From Acidobacteria bacterium bin61 (GTDB lineage: Bacteria > Acidobacteriota > Vicinamibacteria > Marinacidobacterales > Marinacidobacteraceae): a stretch of 33,028 nt of DNA. The translations under genes were made by a program, and so were the position numbers. Of the stretch, positions 23,414-31,758 are shown in pieces (the first letter of the stretch is position 1; the number at the start of each line of letters is the position of its first letter). The stretch is taken from the NCBI GenBank assembly GCA_002238705.1, contig MPMW01000016.1:1-33028 (forward strand), read 5' to 3'. Below the pieces are notes generated by a model that was not told the DNA's origin, ran no database searches, and worked only from the letters and a program-made list of their open reading frames with translations.

Positions 23414-26400
23414 TCAGAAGCTCCGGTGAAAGCGGACGTCCACCCCCAGGGAGCCATCCTGATCCCGCGAGAAGATCCAGGAAACGGGGCCACTCGGGGT
23501 GTACTCGACCACGATGATGGACTCTTCAGCATCCGACAGGCTCGAGGAGTAGCGGACGTTGAGATCCCGGGTCACCTGTTTGCCCAGCGTGACCCTGGCG
23601 GTCGGATTGCTGAAACGGCCGATCATGAACGGATCGATGCTCACGCGGTCGATCCCGAACACCCGGCCGGCGCGCCGGCCGATCATATTGCTGAGCTGTT
23701 GGCTCAGCAGGCTCGCCGCCGAAGCTGCGGCGAGTTCGTCGTCGCTCGCCGCCGTGAGCAGGTCCTGTTCCGGGGCGCCCGAAAGCAGCCGGAGGATGTC
23801 AGCCTCGCGCAGGGGTGGCTCCGAACTCAGATTCGCGTCGATCTGCTCCGCCGTTCCCGACGCGGCGAGCCGCACGCGATAGCTGCGGACGCTGGTCTCC
23901 GCCTCGATTTCGAACACCGGTTCGATTCCCTCCGGATCGATGAAGTCCGCGCGCCCGGAGGCGATCTGGAAGCGGTGCGCACCGAAGTACACCTCGCCCC
24001 CGACGAGGTCGGCGCGACCGAGCACCGCGGGTGAACCGGCCGTCCCGCGCAGGCCGAAGTCAGCCGCGGCATCCAGTTGAAAGATGGAATTCCGGACCGC
24101 GAAGGGAGAATCGGTCACCACCTGAATGTCCATCCGCAACTCGTCCAGAAACCCGCTCGACTCGGTTTCCCCAGGACGCGCAACACTGTTGACGTCCGCG
24201 AGGATGCTGGCGAAGAGTTCGTACTCGCGGCTCCAGACCGCCTGATCGAGGCGAACCTCCCCGGTGAGGAGGCGGCCGGTCTGGTCTCCCAGGAGCCGCA
24301 GGTCGGCATCCACTGTCGCGCTCAGGTCGCTCGGATAGCGCAGGCTGGAGTCGGAAAGCTGGACGCGCAGGTCAGTGGCGGCGAACTCCGCGTCCTCAAC
24401 CGAGATCGAGCCGGACACGACGGCATCGCCGCCACCCATACGGCCGATGACCTCCGCGATCCGGAGCGTCCGTTGATCGAAATCGACCGTGCCCTCGACG
24501 TCGGTGAGGGCGTGCGGAAACCCTTCTACGCGGAAGGAGCCGTTTCGGATTGTCCCGGCGCCCAGAACTTCCGGCTCCGTCCACGGGCCGACCACCGCCG
24601 CCTCCAGGTCGAACTCGCCGTCCGCGGAAAGCCAGGGCACGAATGGCGCGGCGGCCAGCAACGATGTCTGCCCCAGGAGCGAAAGATCGATTAGCTCGTC
24701 GTCCAGCCCGATGGATCCCGCGACGGCCAGTTGGCTGTCCGCGTGCAGGAGGCGGAGGCCCTCGACGTAGACCCGTGCGTCCTCGAGACGAACCGTCGTG
24801 GGGCCACCGGACTCGGCGACGAAGCCCGGCTCCGTAATTCTGAGAGTTTCGAGGGTCGCCGTGCCGGTCATCCACTCGTCGAGCGGATCCTCGATGTGGA
24901 AGTCCCCGGACCCGCTGACCACGATCGAGATCCCCCGCTCATCCGGCGCGTCGAAGAGGATGGACGCAACGTCAACCCCCCGCATCGTGACGGTGCCGGC
25001 GCCGTCGGTGCCGAGCGGAACCCGCCCTTCCATCCTGAAGGAGGCCGCTCCCGAGTCCAGCGCCCCGCTACCCTCGAACTCCTCACCGTGAACGGATCCC
25101 GTGATGTCGCCCGGACCGAGAGGCAGCCCGAGGACCGCGGCGTTCGGAACGTGCGCGTCGAGGAGAAGCTCCGGGACCAGGAGATCGCCGCCGACTTCCA
25201 GGCGGAAATCGGATCGGATGGAAATCCACTCGGGCGCCAGACCGGGGGTCAGGGGATAGTCGCTCCCCGTGACGAGACCCTCCATCTCCCAGTCCACGAG
25301 ACCAATGTCGATGAAGCCTTCCGCGGTCCCATCCCGAAACACTCCGCTCATCGGGGCGAGCCGGGCCGTGTCGCCGTCCATCTCCCAGGTGATGGACACC
25401 TCATCGAAGGGTTGTTCCAGGACGTGCCCGTCGGAACCAAGGGCGCTTCCACCTCCCGTATAGCGCTCGTCCCGCCGCACGGTATGGCTGCGGCCGGAGG
25501 TGGTTCCGTCCGCCTCGAGGTCCCACTCCAGGAAATCGATGATCTCGCGGGCGTCCCACCCCTCCCAATCGGCGTCGAACTCCATGTCCGGATACTCGAC
25601 CGCAACGCGGTCGAACGCGCCCGAGGCGGAGATCCGCCCCCCGCCGAACCGGGCGTTCAGGTTGTCGAGAAAAATCGTGTCGCGCTCGATCCTCCCGGTC
25701 GCTATCAGCGTCTCCGTGTGGATCGTGGAGAAGCGCATCATCTGACCCTCGACCTCTCCCTCGAGCACCAGATCGGGCCACCGCCCGCGGACGATGCCCT
25801 CGAACGCGCCGGCCCCCGCCACGTCCCAGTAGGTCGTCTCCGGATCCTCCCCGAAGAGGACGCGACGCAGCTCCTGCTGGACGGCGTCGGCCTCGGCCGA
25901 CTCGCCGGCCAGCGCGCTTCCGGCGATGCTGGCGTTGCCGGAACGGGGGTAGCGGCCTTCCATCGTGCTGCGAAACGCCTCTCCCTCGAGGACGACGCGA
26001 CGGATGTCGGTCGTCGTGTCATCCATCCGGAGATCCGTTTCGAAGCTGATCGGCAGCTCCTCCGGTCCGGCGCCGTCCGGCATCAGGCCGGTCGCCTGAA
26101 TGGTGCCGGTCATCAGCCCGGGGTCGGCGAAGGGCAGGCGCAGGTCTGCATCGAGCGCCACCTGCGACCGAAGCGAGGTCGGCATTCCGAAGACGCCCTC
26201 GAGCGCGGGCGCCAGGGCTCCATCGCGGACACTGAGGAGGATTTCCGCCGGGTTCTCCTCCCGGGGCTGCACCTGGAGCAAGCGGAGCGTCGCCGGTCCC
26301 TCGGCCGCAATTCCTTGCGAGGAGAGGATTTCGACACGCTCGGGATCCCAGTGCACAAGTCCCGTCCAGTCACGGAGGGGAACACCGTAGAAGCGGCTCT

Positions 26401-27328
26401 GCGGCAGTTCGAAGTTGCCGTCGATCGCCAGACCGTTTTCCTGAAATCCCGCTGTCCCGTCGAACTGCAGCCAGGGCTCGCCCTCGGTGTCGACTCCCTC
26501 GAACTCGAACAGGAAGCGGCCGAGGGCGCCGGCGTCCCCGCTTCCGACCATCCTCAGGCGGCCGTCGAGATCGTTGGCCAGATCCATCGTTCCATCGAAG
26601 CGGACCTCGAGCAGCTCGGAGCGCAGCTCGAGAAAATCGAAATGCAGGTCGTCCCCCCGAATCCGGAGGTCCGCGGTCAGCGCCATCGGGAGATCCGGCC
26701 GCTCCCAGAGACGGAGTACTCCCAAACCCGATCGGATTTCGCCGTCCACTCCACCTTGTTCGCCGGTCTGGAGGCTGAACGCGACATCGTCGGCGCGGAC
26801 TTCCCAGGGCGTCGGCCGGTTCCGGTACCCGATCGTGGTCCCCGATACCGACATCCGGTTCGAGGAGAACGAGAGCCGGGTAGCCACCGCCTCGATGGTT
26901 GGTCCGAGAGGGGCGGACTCGGGCTGTGGGATCCCCCCGTCGTCGAGACCCCAAAGCCTCACGCCCTCCACGTCGAGGCTCTCCAGGTGGAGACGCGCCG
27001 GCAGGAAAGAGCGCCAACTCAGCCGGCCCCGGACCCGATCGATCGAAAAGGCCGGCGGCGCCGGACCGATCTCCATGGGCTCCCGCCCGATCTGCAGCCC
27101 GCGAAGGACGAACTCGCCCTCGGTGAACGAGACCTCGAAGCCGCTCGCCGCCACCGGCCGGCCCAGGCTGGCGCTCAGCCGTTCGGTGACCAACCCGAGC
27201 AGGCGCGCGGAATCCAGACTCGACACCGCCCAGAGAATCATTCCGGCGGACACCACCAGGGCGGCGGCGGAACCCGCCAGCACAAGCCAGAACCGGCGGA
27301 TTCGGCGATTCGGAGCGGGATCGGTCAC
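23414..27328 (-). CDS. tamB: TamB-like (AsmA/DUF490) translocation and assembly protein
   Basis: This 1304-residue periplasm-spanning protein is anchored by one N-terminal helix (FWLVLAGSAAALVVSAGMILWAV, residues 14-36). A long beta-taco-type region typical of AsmA-like lipid- or protein-channel proteins follows. The last 350 residues form the TamB C-terminal domain: GRADLVGGEVYFGAHRFQ, EIEAETSVRSYRVRLAASGT, SEPPLREADILRLLSG, and a final stretch ending VDVRFHRSF. With the Omp85 protein downstream it should form a TAM-like system moving material to the outer membrane. The start is a GTG whose TGA overlap (GTGA, 27325-27328) couples it to the biotin carrier gene. The length is close to that of E. 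coli TamB (about 1260 residues). TamB-family proteins in other phyla may transport phospholipids; the sequence does not decide this. Confidence 0.92.
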   Translation of the reverse strand: MTDPAPNRRIRRFWLVLAGSAAALVVSAGMILWAVSSLDSARLLGLVTERLSASLGRPVAASGFEVSFTEGEFVLRGLQIGREPMEIGPAPPAFSIDRVRGRLSWRSFLPARLHLESLDVEGVRLWGLDDGGIPQPESAPLGPTIEAVATRLSFSSNRMSVSGTTIGYRNRPTPWEVRADDVAFSLQTGEQGGVDGEIRSGLGVLRLWERPDLPMALTADLRIRGDDLHFDFLELRSELLEVRFDGTMDLANDLDGRLRMVGSGDAGALGRFLFEFEGVDTEGEPWLQFDGTAGFQENGLAIDGNFELPQSRFYGVPLRDWTGLVHWDPERVEILSSQGIAAEGPATLRLLQVQPREENPAEILLSVRDGALAPALEGVFGMPTSLRSQVALDADLRLPFADPGLMTGTIQATGLMPDGAGPEELPISFETDLRMDDTTTDIRRVVLEGEAFRSTMEGRYPRSGNASIAGSALAGESAEADAVQQELRRVLFGEDPETTYWDVAGAGAFEGIVRGRWPDLVLEGEVEGQMMRFSTIHTETLIATGRIERDTIFLDNLNARFGGGRISASGAFDRVAVEYPDMEFDADWEGWDAREIIDFLEWDLEADGTTSGRSHTVRRDERYTGGGSALGSDGHVLEQPFDEVSITWEMDGDTARLAPMSGVFRDGTAEGFIDIGLVDWEMEGLVTGSDYPLTPGLAPEWISIRSDFRLEVGGDLLVPELLLDAHVPNAAVLGLPLGPGDITGSVHGEEFEGSGALDSGAASFRMEGRVPLGTDGAGTVTMRGVDVASILFDAPDERGISIVVSGSGDFHIEDPLDEWMTGTATLETLRITEPGFVAESGGPTTVRLEDARVYVEGLRLLHADSQLAVAGSIGLDDELIDLSLLGQTSLLAAAPFVPWLSADGEFDLEAAVVGPWTEPEVLGAGTIRNGSFRVEGFPHALTDVEGTVDFDQRTLRIAEVIGRMGGGDAVVSGSISVEDAEFAATDLRVQLSDSSLRYPSDLSATVDADLRLLGDQTGRLLTGEVRLDQAVWSREYELFASILADVNSVARPGETESSGFLDELRMDIQVVTDSPFAVRNSIFQLDAAADFGLRGTAGSPAVLGRADLVGGEVYFGAHRFQIASGRADFIDPEGIEPVFEIEAETSVRSYRVRLAASGTAEQIDANLSSEPPLREADILRLLSGAPEQDLLTAASDDELAAASAASLLSQQLSNMIGRRAGRVFGIDRVSIDPFMIGRFSNPTARVTLGKQVTRDLNVRYSSSLSDAEESIIVVEYTPSGPVSWIFSRDQDGSLGVDVRFHRSF

Positions 27329-27852
27329 GCAATTTCCAAGGGCTCCACGACGAACAGGAGTTCGCCGCCCTCCATTGGAGTTCCTCGGGTAGCCCTCATG
27401 TTAGCGATGACTCCGCTCTCCGGGGCCCGGATCTCGTTTTGCATCTTCATCGCCTCGAAAACCAGCACGCCGTCACCGGCGGCAACCTGCTCTCCCTCCT
27501 CCCGCACAAGGCGTACCACCTTGCCCGGCATTGGGGTTCGCACTTCCGAGCGTCCACCGGCCGCGCCCGCGGTTCCCGCGCCGCGCCGGCGCGGTCCACC
27601 GACCGCTCCGCGGCCGGACTGGAGCCGGTAGGTGTGCCCGGCGATCTGGACCACGAGTTCTCCGGTCCGCTCGCTGGTGACGCCGGCCTCGACGGTCCGC
27701 CGGCCCTCGGTGACGGTCCAGCCGCCGGGAGCGGCGCGCGCAACCAGCTCGTCTCCGGGGTTTTCGAGCCCCACCTTGACGGTGGCATCGCCAGCCTCGG
27801 CGCGCACTTCGACCCGGTGCTCCTTCCCGTCCAGGAAGAGCACGCGCCGCAT
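27325..27852 (-). CDS. Biotin carboxyl carrier protein of an acyl-CoA carboxylase
   Basis: This 175-residue protein carries the biotin that moves CO2 from the biotin carboxylase to the carboxyltransferase. The biotinyl domain occupies about residues 103-172. EAMKMQNE at 133-140 holds the biotinylated Lys136, and VRTPMPGKVVRL begins the domain. The first 100 residues are a beta-rich segment followed by a Gly/Arg/Ala-rich flexible linker, as in acyl-CoA or propionyl-CoA carboxylase alpha-chain C-termini. The ATG at 27852 overlaps the biotin carboxylase TGA by one base (TGATG), and its own TGA overlaps the tamB GTG, so all three are coupled. In many bacteria carboxylase and carrier are one polypeptide; here they are separate. 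Confidence 0.93.
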   Translation of the reverse strand: MRRVLFLDGKEHRVEVRAEAGDATVKVGLENPGDELVARAAPGGWTVTEGRRTVEAGVTSERTGELVVQIAGHTYRLQSGRGAVGGPRRRGAGTAGAAGGRSEVRTPMPGKVVRLVREEGEQVAAGDGVLVFEAMKMQNEIRAPESGVIANMRATRGTPMEGGELLFVVEPLEIA

Positions 27853-29366
27853 CAGAGCCGTTCCCGATGCGCTTCCGCGATGCCGGTGAGCCGCCACCGG
27901 GACCCGGGCGGGCACGGTGTGGTCGCGTTCGAACCTTCGCGCCGCCACAGCTCGGCGGCCGCCGCCGCGAGCGCCAGGGGCGCCAGCTCAGCCCGGGCCG
28001 CAGCGCCGCCGTCCGCCTCGGCCGAGCCGAGGGCTGGCCAGTGAACGGAAACAAAGGAGGTGTCGAATTCCCCGCTGCAAAAGACCGTACCGGCCAGCAC
28101 CCGCTCGAAGAAGGGAAGGGTGGAGGCGACTCCAGTGAGCCTCGTTTCCCGAACCGCCCGGAGTGCGCGCTTCCTCGCCGTTTCCCGATCCGGTCCGGAA
28201 ACGATGATCTTGGCGAGCAGCGGGTCGTAGTGAGGAGACACCACGCTCCCCGAAACGATCCCGGCGTCGCAGCGGACTCCCGGACCGTCGGGAGGACGAA
28301 ACTCGCGGATCCGGCCGGTCGCCGGCACGAACCCGGCGAAGGGATCCTCCGCGGTGATCCGGAGCTCGATCGCTGCCCCGCTCAGCGATACCTCCGGTTG
28401 CGTGAATCCGAGCGGCTCTCCCGCAGCGATCCGCAACTGGAGCGCAACGAGGTCCAACCCCGATACGAGTTCGGTCACCGGGTGCTCGACCTGGAGCCGC
28501 GCGTTCATTTCGAGGAAGTAGAAGCGCCCGTCCGGATCGAGGAGGAACTCGACGGTCCCGGCGTTCCGGTAGCCGGCGCCCTCCGCGAGACGTACGGCCG
28601 CGTCTCCCATCTCCGCCCGCAGTTCGGGTGAGATCGCGGGCGATGGACTTTCCTCGAGGAGTTTCTGGTTCCGGCGCTGAATCGAACAGTCGCGCTCTCC
28701 CAGGTGAACGACCGAACCGCGGTCGTCGCCGAACACCTGAATCTCCACGTGGCGGGGGTTTTCCACGAAGCGCTCCAGGAAGACCCGGGAGTCTCCGAAT
28801 GCCGCTTCCGCCTCGGACTGCGCCTCCCGGAGGGAGTCGGCAAGGCTCGCCGCCTCCCGCACCAGGCGCATCCCCATGCCTCCGCCCCCGGCGGCGGCCT
28901 TGATGAGCAGCGGGAACCCGATTCCCGCCGCGGCGCGCCCGGCGTCCTTTCCCGAGACGATGCCGGAGCCCTCCACGACCGGAACGCCGGCTCGGACGGC
29001 CGTCTCCCGCGCTGCGGCCTTGTCTCCCATCCGGCGCATGGCCTCGGGGGGCGGGCCCACGAAAAAGAGTCCGCGCTCGGCGCAGCGGGCGGCGAACTCC
29101 CCGTTCTCCGCCAGGAACCCATACCCCGGATGCAGCGCCTCGGCTCCCATGGCCCGAGCCGCATCGATAACCCGCTCGCCGTTCAGGTAGCTGTCCCGGG
29201 AAGCAGCACCGCCCACTTCGAAGGATTCGTCGGCCAACCGCACGTGCAGGCTGTCGCGGTCGGCCGCGGAGTGAATCGTGACCGGTGAAACCCCGAGGTC
29301 GCGGCAGGCCCGGATGATCCGGACCGCAATCTCACCGCGGTTGGCGACGAGGACGCGGCGGAACAT
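27852..29366 (-). CDS. Biotin carboxylase subunit of an acyl-CoA carboxylase
   Basis: This subunit carboxylates biotin using ATP and bicarbonate. The 504-residue protein has the pre-ATP-grasp start RRVLVANRGEIAVRIIRAC and HPGYGFLAENGEF (79-91). The ATP-grasp domain has Lys116, Lys156 with the flexible loop AAAGGGGMGM (157-166), and ERDCSIQRRNQKLLEE (224-239). The catalytic stretch is EMNARLQVEHPVTE (286-299), containing Glu286, Arg290 and Glu294. ELRITAEDP follows. The family more often reads CRIYAEDP. The C-terminal 60 residues after SVHWPALG are Ala-rich. It lies between the carboxyltransferase (36 bases upstream) and the biotin carrier gene (overlap). The acceptor (acetyl-, propionyl- or methylcrotonyl-CoA) depends on the carboxyltransferase. 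Confidence 0.95.
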   Translation of the reverse strand: MFRRVLVANRGEIAVRIIRACRDLGVSPVTIHSAADRDSLHVRLADESFEVGGAASRDSYLNGERVIDAARAMGAEALHPGYGFLAENGEFAARCAERGLFFVGPPPEAMRRMGDKAAARETAVRAGVPVVEGSGIVSGKDAGRAAAGIGFPLLIKAAAGGGGMGMRLVREAASLADSLREAQSEAEAAFGDSRVFLERFVENPRHVEIQVFGDDRGSVVHLGERDCSIQRRNQKLLEESPSPAISPELRAEMGDAAVRLAEGAGYRNAGTVEFLLDPDGRFYFLEMNARLQVEHPVTELVSGLDLVALQLRIAAGEPLGFTQPEVSLSGAAIELRITAEDPFAGFVPATGRIREFRPPDGPGVRCDAGIVSGSVVSPHYDPLLAKIIVSGPDRETARKRALRAVRETRLTGVASTLPFFERVLAGTVFCSGEFDTSFVSVHWPALGSAEADGGAAARAELAPLALAAAAAELWRREGSNATTPCPPGSRWRLTGIAEAHRERL

Positions 29367-29402
29367 CAGGGTGTCACCCGTTCCGGCATGAATTCCGATT
29401 CC

Positions 29403-30968
29403 CTAGAGGGGGATGTTGCCGTGCTTCTTGGGAGGATTCCGGTCCCGTTTGGTAGCAAGCGAGGCGAGCGCGGCGGTCAGTTTCCGGCGCGTGGTCCGCG
29501 GCAGGATGACCTCGTCCACGTAGCCGCGCTCCGCCGCCACGTACGGGTTCGCGAAGCTCTCGCGATAGGCGGCAACCCGGTCGGCGCGGTCTTTTTCGGC
29601 ATTCTCGGCACTCTCGAGTTCCCGCCGGTAGAGGACGTTCACAGCTCCCTCCGACCCCATCACCGCGATTTCCGCGCCCGGCCAGGCGTAGTTGAGGTCC
29701 GTCCGGATGTGCTTGCTCGCCATCACGCAGTAGGCGCCCCCGTAAGCCTTGCGGGTGATCACCGTGACCTTGGGAACGGTGGCTTCCGCGAAGGCATAGA
29801 GCAGCTTCGCCCCGTGCCGGATGATGCCTCCCCACTCCTGTTGGGTTCCCGGCAGGAAGCCCGGCACGTCCTCGAACGTGACCAGCGGGATGTTGAAGGC
29901 GTCGCAGAACCGGACGAATCGGGCGCCCTTCACGGAAGCATGAATGTCCAGGACGCCGGCCAGCACCGCGGGCTGGTTCGCGACGATCCCCACCGGCGCC
30001 CCGGCGAGCCGCGCGAAGCCGACCACCAGATTCCCGGCGTGAAGCGCCTGGACTTCCAGGAACTCACCGTCGTCCACGACTTCGCCGATGAGATCCTTGA
30101 TGTCATACGGCTGGTCGGGTTGCTCCGGAACGAGATTGTCGAGTGAGGGGACCTCCCGGTCGGACGGATCCGCGGAGGGACGCCGCGGGGGCTCCTCCAG
30201 GTTGTTCGAAGGAAGGAACGAGAGAAGCTGCCGGATGAGGTCGAGGCAGTCCTCGTCGTTCTCGCCCAGGAAGTGCGCATTCCCCGATACCGTGTTGTGG
30301 GTTTCCGCACCGCCGAGGTCCTCCATCGTGACTTCCTCGTGGGTCACGGTGCGGATCACGTCCGGTCCGGTCACGAACATGTAGCTGGTTCCCCGGGACA
30401 TGATCGTGAAATCGGTGATGGCCGGGGAATACACGGCGCCCCCCGCGCAGGGTCCGAGGATTGCCGAAATCTGGGGAACCACCCCCGAAGCCAGGGTGTT
30501 CCTCAGAAAGATGTCCGCGTATCCGGCGAGCGAAACCACCCCTTCCTGGATGCGGGCGCCGCCGGAGTCGTTCAGGCCGATGATGGGGGCGCCCTGCCGG
30601 ACGGCCAGGTCCATGGTCCGGCAGATCTTCTCCGCGACCGCCTCGCTCAGCGAGCCGCCGAGAACCGTGAAGTCCTGGGCGAACAGGTAGGCGAGGCGCC
30701 CGTCGATCCGGGCGTACCCGGTGACGACTCCATCCCCGGGATAGCGCTGCCGGTCCAGTCCGAAATCGCGCGAGCGGTGCTGGACCAGTCTTCCGGTCTC
30801 TTCGAAGGACCCGGCGTCGACGAGCGTGGCGATTCGCTCGCGCGCCGTCAGCCTTCCCGAGCGCCGCTGGCGTTCGAGTCTGACCGCGCCACCGCCTTCC
30901 TCGGCGCGGCGGTTCCGCGCTTCGAGTTCGGCGAAGGCGTCCTCGCGCCCTTCGGGCTTGGCTGGCAC
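29403..30968 (-). CDS. Acyl-CoA carboxylase carboxyltransferase (propionyl-CoA carboxylase beta type)
   Basis: This subunit moves the carboxyl group from biotin to an acyl-CoA. The 521-residue protein has both crotonase-fold halves: ARERI and [12 protein letters not shown] in the first, with the acyl-CoA oxyanion motif [12 protein letters not shown] (172-183), and in the second [10 protein letters not shown] followed by [11 protein letters not shown] (biotin-site oxyanion motif) and [11 protein letters not shown]. This layout is the PccB/AccD5 type, so propionyl-CoA is the most likely substrate, but dual acetyl/propionyl enzymes look alike. The start is a GTG at 30968, with a GAGG upstream. 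It follows the transaldolase gene by 34 bases and precedes the biotin carboxylase. A flexible insert ([19 protein letters not shown]) joins the two halves. Confidence 0.95.
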   Translation of the reverse strand: MPAKPEGREDAFAELEARNRRAEEGGGAVRLERQRRSGRLTARERIATLVDAGSFEETGRLVQHRSRDFGLDRQRYPGDGVVTGYARIDGRLAYLFAQDFTVLGGSLSEAVAEKICRTMDLAVRQGAPIIGLNDSGGARIQEGVVSLAGYADIFLRNTLASGVVPQISAILGPCAGGAVYSPAITDFTIMSRGTSYMFVTGPDVIRTVTHEEVTMEDLGGAETHNTVSGNAHFLGENDEDCLDLIRQLLSFLPSNNLEEPPRRPSADPSDREVPSLDNLVPEQPDQPYDIKDLIGEVVDDGEFLEVQALHAGNLVVGFARLAGAPVGIVANQPAVLAGVLDIHASVKGARFVRFCDAFNIPLVTFEDVPGFLPGTQQEWGGIIRHGAKLLYAFAEATVPKVTVITRKAYGGAYCVMASKHIRTDLNYAWPGAEIAVMGSEGAVNVLYRRELESAENAEKDRADRVAAYRESFANPYVAAERGYVDEVILPRTTRRKLTAALASLATKRDRNPPKKHGNIPL

Positions 30969-31002
30969 GTCAGCCGGACCTCGCCAGGCCTCCGGCGCCG
31001 GG

Positions 31003-31650
31003 TCAACTGACCCGGGCGGCTTCCCAGTCCTTCAAGAAGCGCTCGAGGCCGATCTCCGTCAACGGATGCCTGATGAGCAGGTCCAGCACCTTGGCGGGCA
31101 TGGTGGCGATGTCGGCTCCGAGCCGCGCCGCCTCCACGACGTGCAGCGGGTTCCGGATACTGGCGACCAGGATCTGGGTGGCGAAACCGTAGTTGTCGTA
31201 GACCTCCCGGATATCCGCGATCAACTGCATGCCGGGGGCGGAAATGTCGTCGAGCCGGCCGACGAAGGGACTCACGATGTAGGCGCCGGCCTTCGCGGCG
31301 AAGAGCGCCTGGGGAACACTGAAACAGAGGGTCACGTTGACGCGGATCCCCTCCTCCTTCAACGCGCGGACCGCGCGCAGGCCGTCAGGCGTCAGCGGGC
31401 ACTTGATGATGATGTTCGAGGCGATGGTCGCGAGCTCCCGGCCCTCGGCCACCATCCCGGCGGTATCGGTCGACAAGACCTCCGCCGAGACGTCTCCCGG
31501 AACCAGCTCGGCGATCGAGGCGAGGATTTCCCGGGGATCTCCCGTTTCCTTCGCCATGAGCGACGGATTCGTCGTGACGCCATCCACGAGTCCCATCGCG
31601 GCGGCTCGCGAAATCTCGTCAACGTTCGCGGTGTCAAGAAAGATCTGCAT
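31003..31650 (-). CDS. Small transaldolase / fructose-6-phosphate aldolase family (TalC/MipB type)
   Basis: This cytoplasmic enzyme makes a Schiff base with ketose phosphates. It is either a transaldolase of the pentose phosphate pathway or a fructose-6-phosphate aldolase. The 215-residue length is that of the short subfamily. The ATG at 31650 gives [13 protein letters not shown], the typical family start; the frame opens 18 codons earlier but without support. [12 protein letters not shown] follows at 20-31. Lys83 in NIIIKCPLT is the Schiff-base lysine. [13 protein letters not shown] and [15 protein letters not shown] complete the signature. AAGGTG lies 11 bases before the start. Transaldolase versus aldolase activity depends on a few active-site residues that I cannot judge with certainty. 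It is probably co-transcribed with the carboxylase genes downstream. Confidence 0.94.
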   Translation of the reverse strand: MQIFLDTANVDEISRAAAMGLVDGVTTNPSLMAKETGDPREILASIAELVPGDVSAEVLSTDTAGMVAEGRELATIASNIIIKCPLTPDGLRAVRALKEEGIRVNVTLCFSVPQALFAAKAGAYIVSPFVGRLDDISAPGMQLIADIREVYDNYGFATQILVASIRNPLHVVEAARLGADIATMPAKVLDLLIRHPLTEIGLERFLKDWEAARVS

Positions 31651-31758
31651 TCGCGCCCGGCACCTTGCCCGGGCCGGAATCCGGCCCGGAATTGAAGTCC
31701 CCAACCCGAATGCGATTCTACCGGTTGGGAGGGCGATCGGAACCTCGGTTGAGGTCGC

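Noticed and set aside
20993-24034. Long plus-strand open frame of about 1000 codons across tamA and tamB
   Set aside because: It is the antisense shadow of tamA/tamB in GC-rich DNA, with Arg/Gly/Pro-rich, low-similarity sequence. The minus-strand products are recognisable full-length proteins.
24731-27631. Plus-strand open frame of 966 codons opposite tamB
   Set aside because: Antisense shadow; its composition is unlike any real protein, and it runs through the carrier gene as well.
31671-31687. Hairpin GGGCCGG-AAT-CCGGCCC as a terminator for the fibronectin-III gene
   Set aside because: No T-run follows in either direction, and the place is close to the transaldolase start, so it is too weak to list as a feature.
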